Shown here piece after piece: positions 5,694 to 6,424 of a stretch of DNA of 6,424 nt. The notes beneath the pieces were generated by a model. That model had not been told where the DNA came from. It saw nothing but the letters and a program-made list of their open reading frames with translations, and made no database searches. Position 1 is the first letter of the stretch, and every line of letters starts with the position of its first letter. Made by a program: the position numbers and the translations under genes. This DNA comes from an uncultured Pseudomonadota bacterium (lineage in GTDB: Bacteria; Pseudomonadota; Alphaproteobacteria; Rs-D84): assembly GCA_946628805.1 (NCBI GenBank), contig CAMOXB010000065.1, positions 1 through 6,424 on the forward strand, given 5' to 3'.

Positions 5694-5754
5694 TTTTTGT
5701 AAACAAATATTATAAATGGATTCCCACGCAAACTATGTTTGCTCGGAATGACAT
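5646..5754. repeat. Composite palindromic element B (inverted pair of hairpin units)
   Basis: The left unit (5646-5677) and the minus-strand reading of the right unit (5716-5754) align: ATGTCATT-G/C-CGAGC, variable loop, GCGTGG-C/G-AATCCAT. In the left unit ATTGC (5651-5655) pairs with GCAAT (5669-5673); in the right unit ATTCC (5720-5724) pairs with GGAAT (5745-5749), a compensatory G-C to C-G swap. The right unit also carries GCAAAC-TAT-GTTTGC (5728-5742). The 38 bases between the units are AT-rich without a gene. The TGTCATTGCGAGC ... GGCAATCC pattern resembles dispersed palindromic repeats found in many bacteria, including Alphaproteobacteria; copy number cannot be judged from one window. 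Confidence 0.72.
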
Positions 5755-5840
5755 TGATGTTTTTATGGGCGACGATTCCATAGATAGGGTTCGTCCGTAA
5801 TGTGGTGTGTAATTTATTATGATAAAAAATAAAAATTTTC

Positions 5841-5870
5841 TTTACACATAAAAATACAATTTGCTATGAT
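5841..5870 (+). promoter_or_regulatory. Predicted sigma70-type promoter of the Cys-rich protein gene
   Basis: TTTACA (5841-5846) as -35 and TATGAT (5865-5870) as -10 are separated by 18 bases, each close to consensus, in an AT-rich region. Transcription would start near 5877, about 20 bases before the ATG at 5899. The promoter sits downstream of both repeat elements and of the rpsK terminator, so the gene is probably an independent unit. Confidence 0.65.
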
Positions 5871-5898
5871 TTCAAGCGAAAGGAATTTTTTACATAAA

Positions 5899-6424
5899 AT
5901 GATATTTAACAAATTGCGTATTTTTAGTGTTCTTTTTGCATGTTTGCTTGGTATGATTTTTCAATCTGGTTTTGCGGATGAAGAATGCGCCACTGGGATT
6001 TTAAATGAAAATAATGTATGTATAACCGCAAAAACATGTAATGCTGGGGAATGTGAAAGCGACAGCGGTAATTGTATAAAATGTACAACTGGACGCTATT
6101 GTGATGGTTCAAAACATTATTGGTGTAAAAAATATAGTGACAAAATATCAGACAGTGATGTTGCCCCATTGTGTGATAAAGAACAAGTATCTTCAGACGA
6201 TGGGAAAAGTTGTGTTACTTGTAAGTATTACACCGATACAGATGTTGCCCCATTGTGTGATAAAGAACAAGTATCTTCAGACGATGAGACAAGTTGTGTT
6301 CCTTGTACTTATTACACCGTTACATTAAATAAGAATGGTGGAATAGATGGATCTGATTATATTTATATTTTGCGCGGTACGCCCGCGCGCGCGTATACAA
6401 GTAAGTATTTTAATTATAATAACA
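5899..6424 (+). CDS. Exported Cys-rich repeat protein with InlB-like C-terminal part (partial, runs off window)
   Basis: The frame is open from ATG 5899 to the window end (175 codons, no stop), so the C-terminus is unseen. Residues 1-26 look like a Sec signal peptide: basic start MIFNKLR, hydrophobic core, likely cleavage after GFA26. Residues 30-136 contain 14 cysteines, including CNAGEC, CIKC, CVTC and CVPC, and the segment CTTGRYCDG (62-70), reminiscent of GCC2/GCC3- or TNFR-like disulfide repeats. Residues 87-114 and 115-142 are a tandem 28-residue repeat (DVAPLCDKEQVSSDD...). From 138 on, YYTVTLNKNGG resembles the start of an InlB B-repeat (Flg_new family). AAAGGA at 5879-5884 is 14 bases from the ATG, longer than the 6-9 used upstream, but no other start fits. 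Probable role: surface or secreted adhesin-like protein, by inference; the exact function is unknown. Confidence 0.8.
   Translation, partial: MIFNKLRIFSVLFACLLGMIFQSGFADEECATGILNENNVCITAKTCNAGECESDSGNCIKCTTGRYCDGSKHYWCKKYSDKISDSDVAPLCDKEQVSSDDGKSCVTCKYYTDTDVAPLCDKEQVSSDDETSCVPCTYYTVTLNKNGGIDGSDYIYILRGTPARAYTSKYFNYNN
6157..6324 (+). repeat. 84-bp in-frame tandem duplication in the Cys-rich gene
   Basis: Copy 1 spans 6157-6240 and copy 2 spans 6241-6324, directly abutting, with period 84 bases (28 codons). The first 46 bases are identical; six substitutions fall in the last 38, five of the affected codons changing the residue. Each copy encodes one C-x12-C-x2-C module. Clustering of the changes in the distal part suggests recent duplication followed by divergence, or partial gene conversion. 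Confidence 0.95.

Noticed and set aside
5549..5731. Minus-strand 60-codon open frame across both palindromic elements
   Set aside because: It consists of repeat sequence, has no ribosome binding site or family similarity, and crosses hairpins that explain the sequence better.
5488..5754. CRISPR array
   Set aside because: The repeats are inverted, only two per type, and internally palindromic with unequal spacing; there are no regular direct repeats or spacers.
5938..5943. Lipoprotein lipobox (LFAC) in the signal peptide of the Cys-rich protein
   Set aside because: The Cys at residue 15 lies inside the hydrophobic core, which continues for several residues, and Phe is a poor fit in the lipobox; cleavage after Ala26 fits better.
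5924..6169. Minus-strand 81-codon open frame opposite the Cys-rich gene
   Set aside because: It mirrors the plus-strand gene, which has a promoter, signal peptide and coherent cysteine pattern.
6101..6328. 75-codon open frame overlapping the Cys-rich gene
   Set aside because: It is out of frame with the signal-peptide ORF, has no ribosome binding site, and its internal repetition only mirrors the 84-bp DNA duplication.

Overview
The window is a stretch of the spc/alpha ribosomal-protein operon followed by an accessory segment. Protein signatures point to an AT-rich alphaproteobacterium: a long, zinc-free S14, SecY and S11 close to alphaproteobacterial forms, and strong AAGGA ribosome binding sites. 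The tandem Cys-rich exported protein with an InlB-like repeat at the right end resembles proteins of uncultured gut Alphaproteobacteria (RF32-type lineages). That placement is an inference and needs a similarity search. TGA ends secY at the expected C-terminus and Trp is encoded by TGG, so the standard bacterial code fits.

Positions 1-5351, all on the plus strand: the end of rplE (L5), rpsN (S14), rpsH (S8), rplF (L6), rplR (L18), rpsE (S5), rplO (L15), secY, rpsM (S13) and rpsK (S11). The order is canonical but pared down. rpmD (L30) is missing between rpsE and rplO. Neither adk nor rpmJ lies between secY and rpsM. A Rho-independent terminator at 5377-5403 ends the unit after rpsK, so rpoA, rplQ and rpsD do not follow. 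The wider gaps hold hairpins without U-tracts: one before rplR, two before rplO, a strong one before secY (which also lacks a Shine-Dalgarno), three in a row before rpsM and a weak one before rpsK. The genes supply 30S and 50S subunit proteins plus the translocon channel through which new membrane proteins pass.

Positions 5404-5898 have no supported gene. They hold two adjacent composite palindromic elements. Element A (5488-5635) has two diverged copies of a two-hairpin unit in inverted orientation around a perfect 13-bp palindrome. Element B (5646-5754) has two inverted copies of a different hairpin unit. In both, the two copies differ at stem positions in a paired, compensatory way, which suggests that the folded form matters. 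They look like non-autonomous REP/BIME- or MITE-like repeats.

At 5841-5870 there is a sigma70-type promoter for an open frame that starts at 5899 and runs off the window. It encodes a signal peptide, a region with 14 cysteines including an exact-period 84-bp (28-residue) tandem duplication, and the beginning of an InlB/Flg_new-like repeat. This exported repeat protein beside palindromic elements is the least conventional part of the window.
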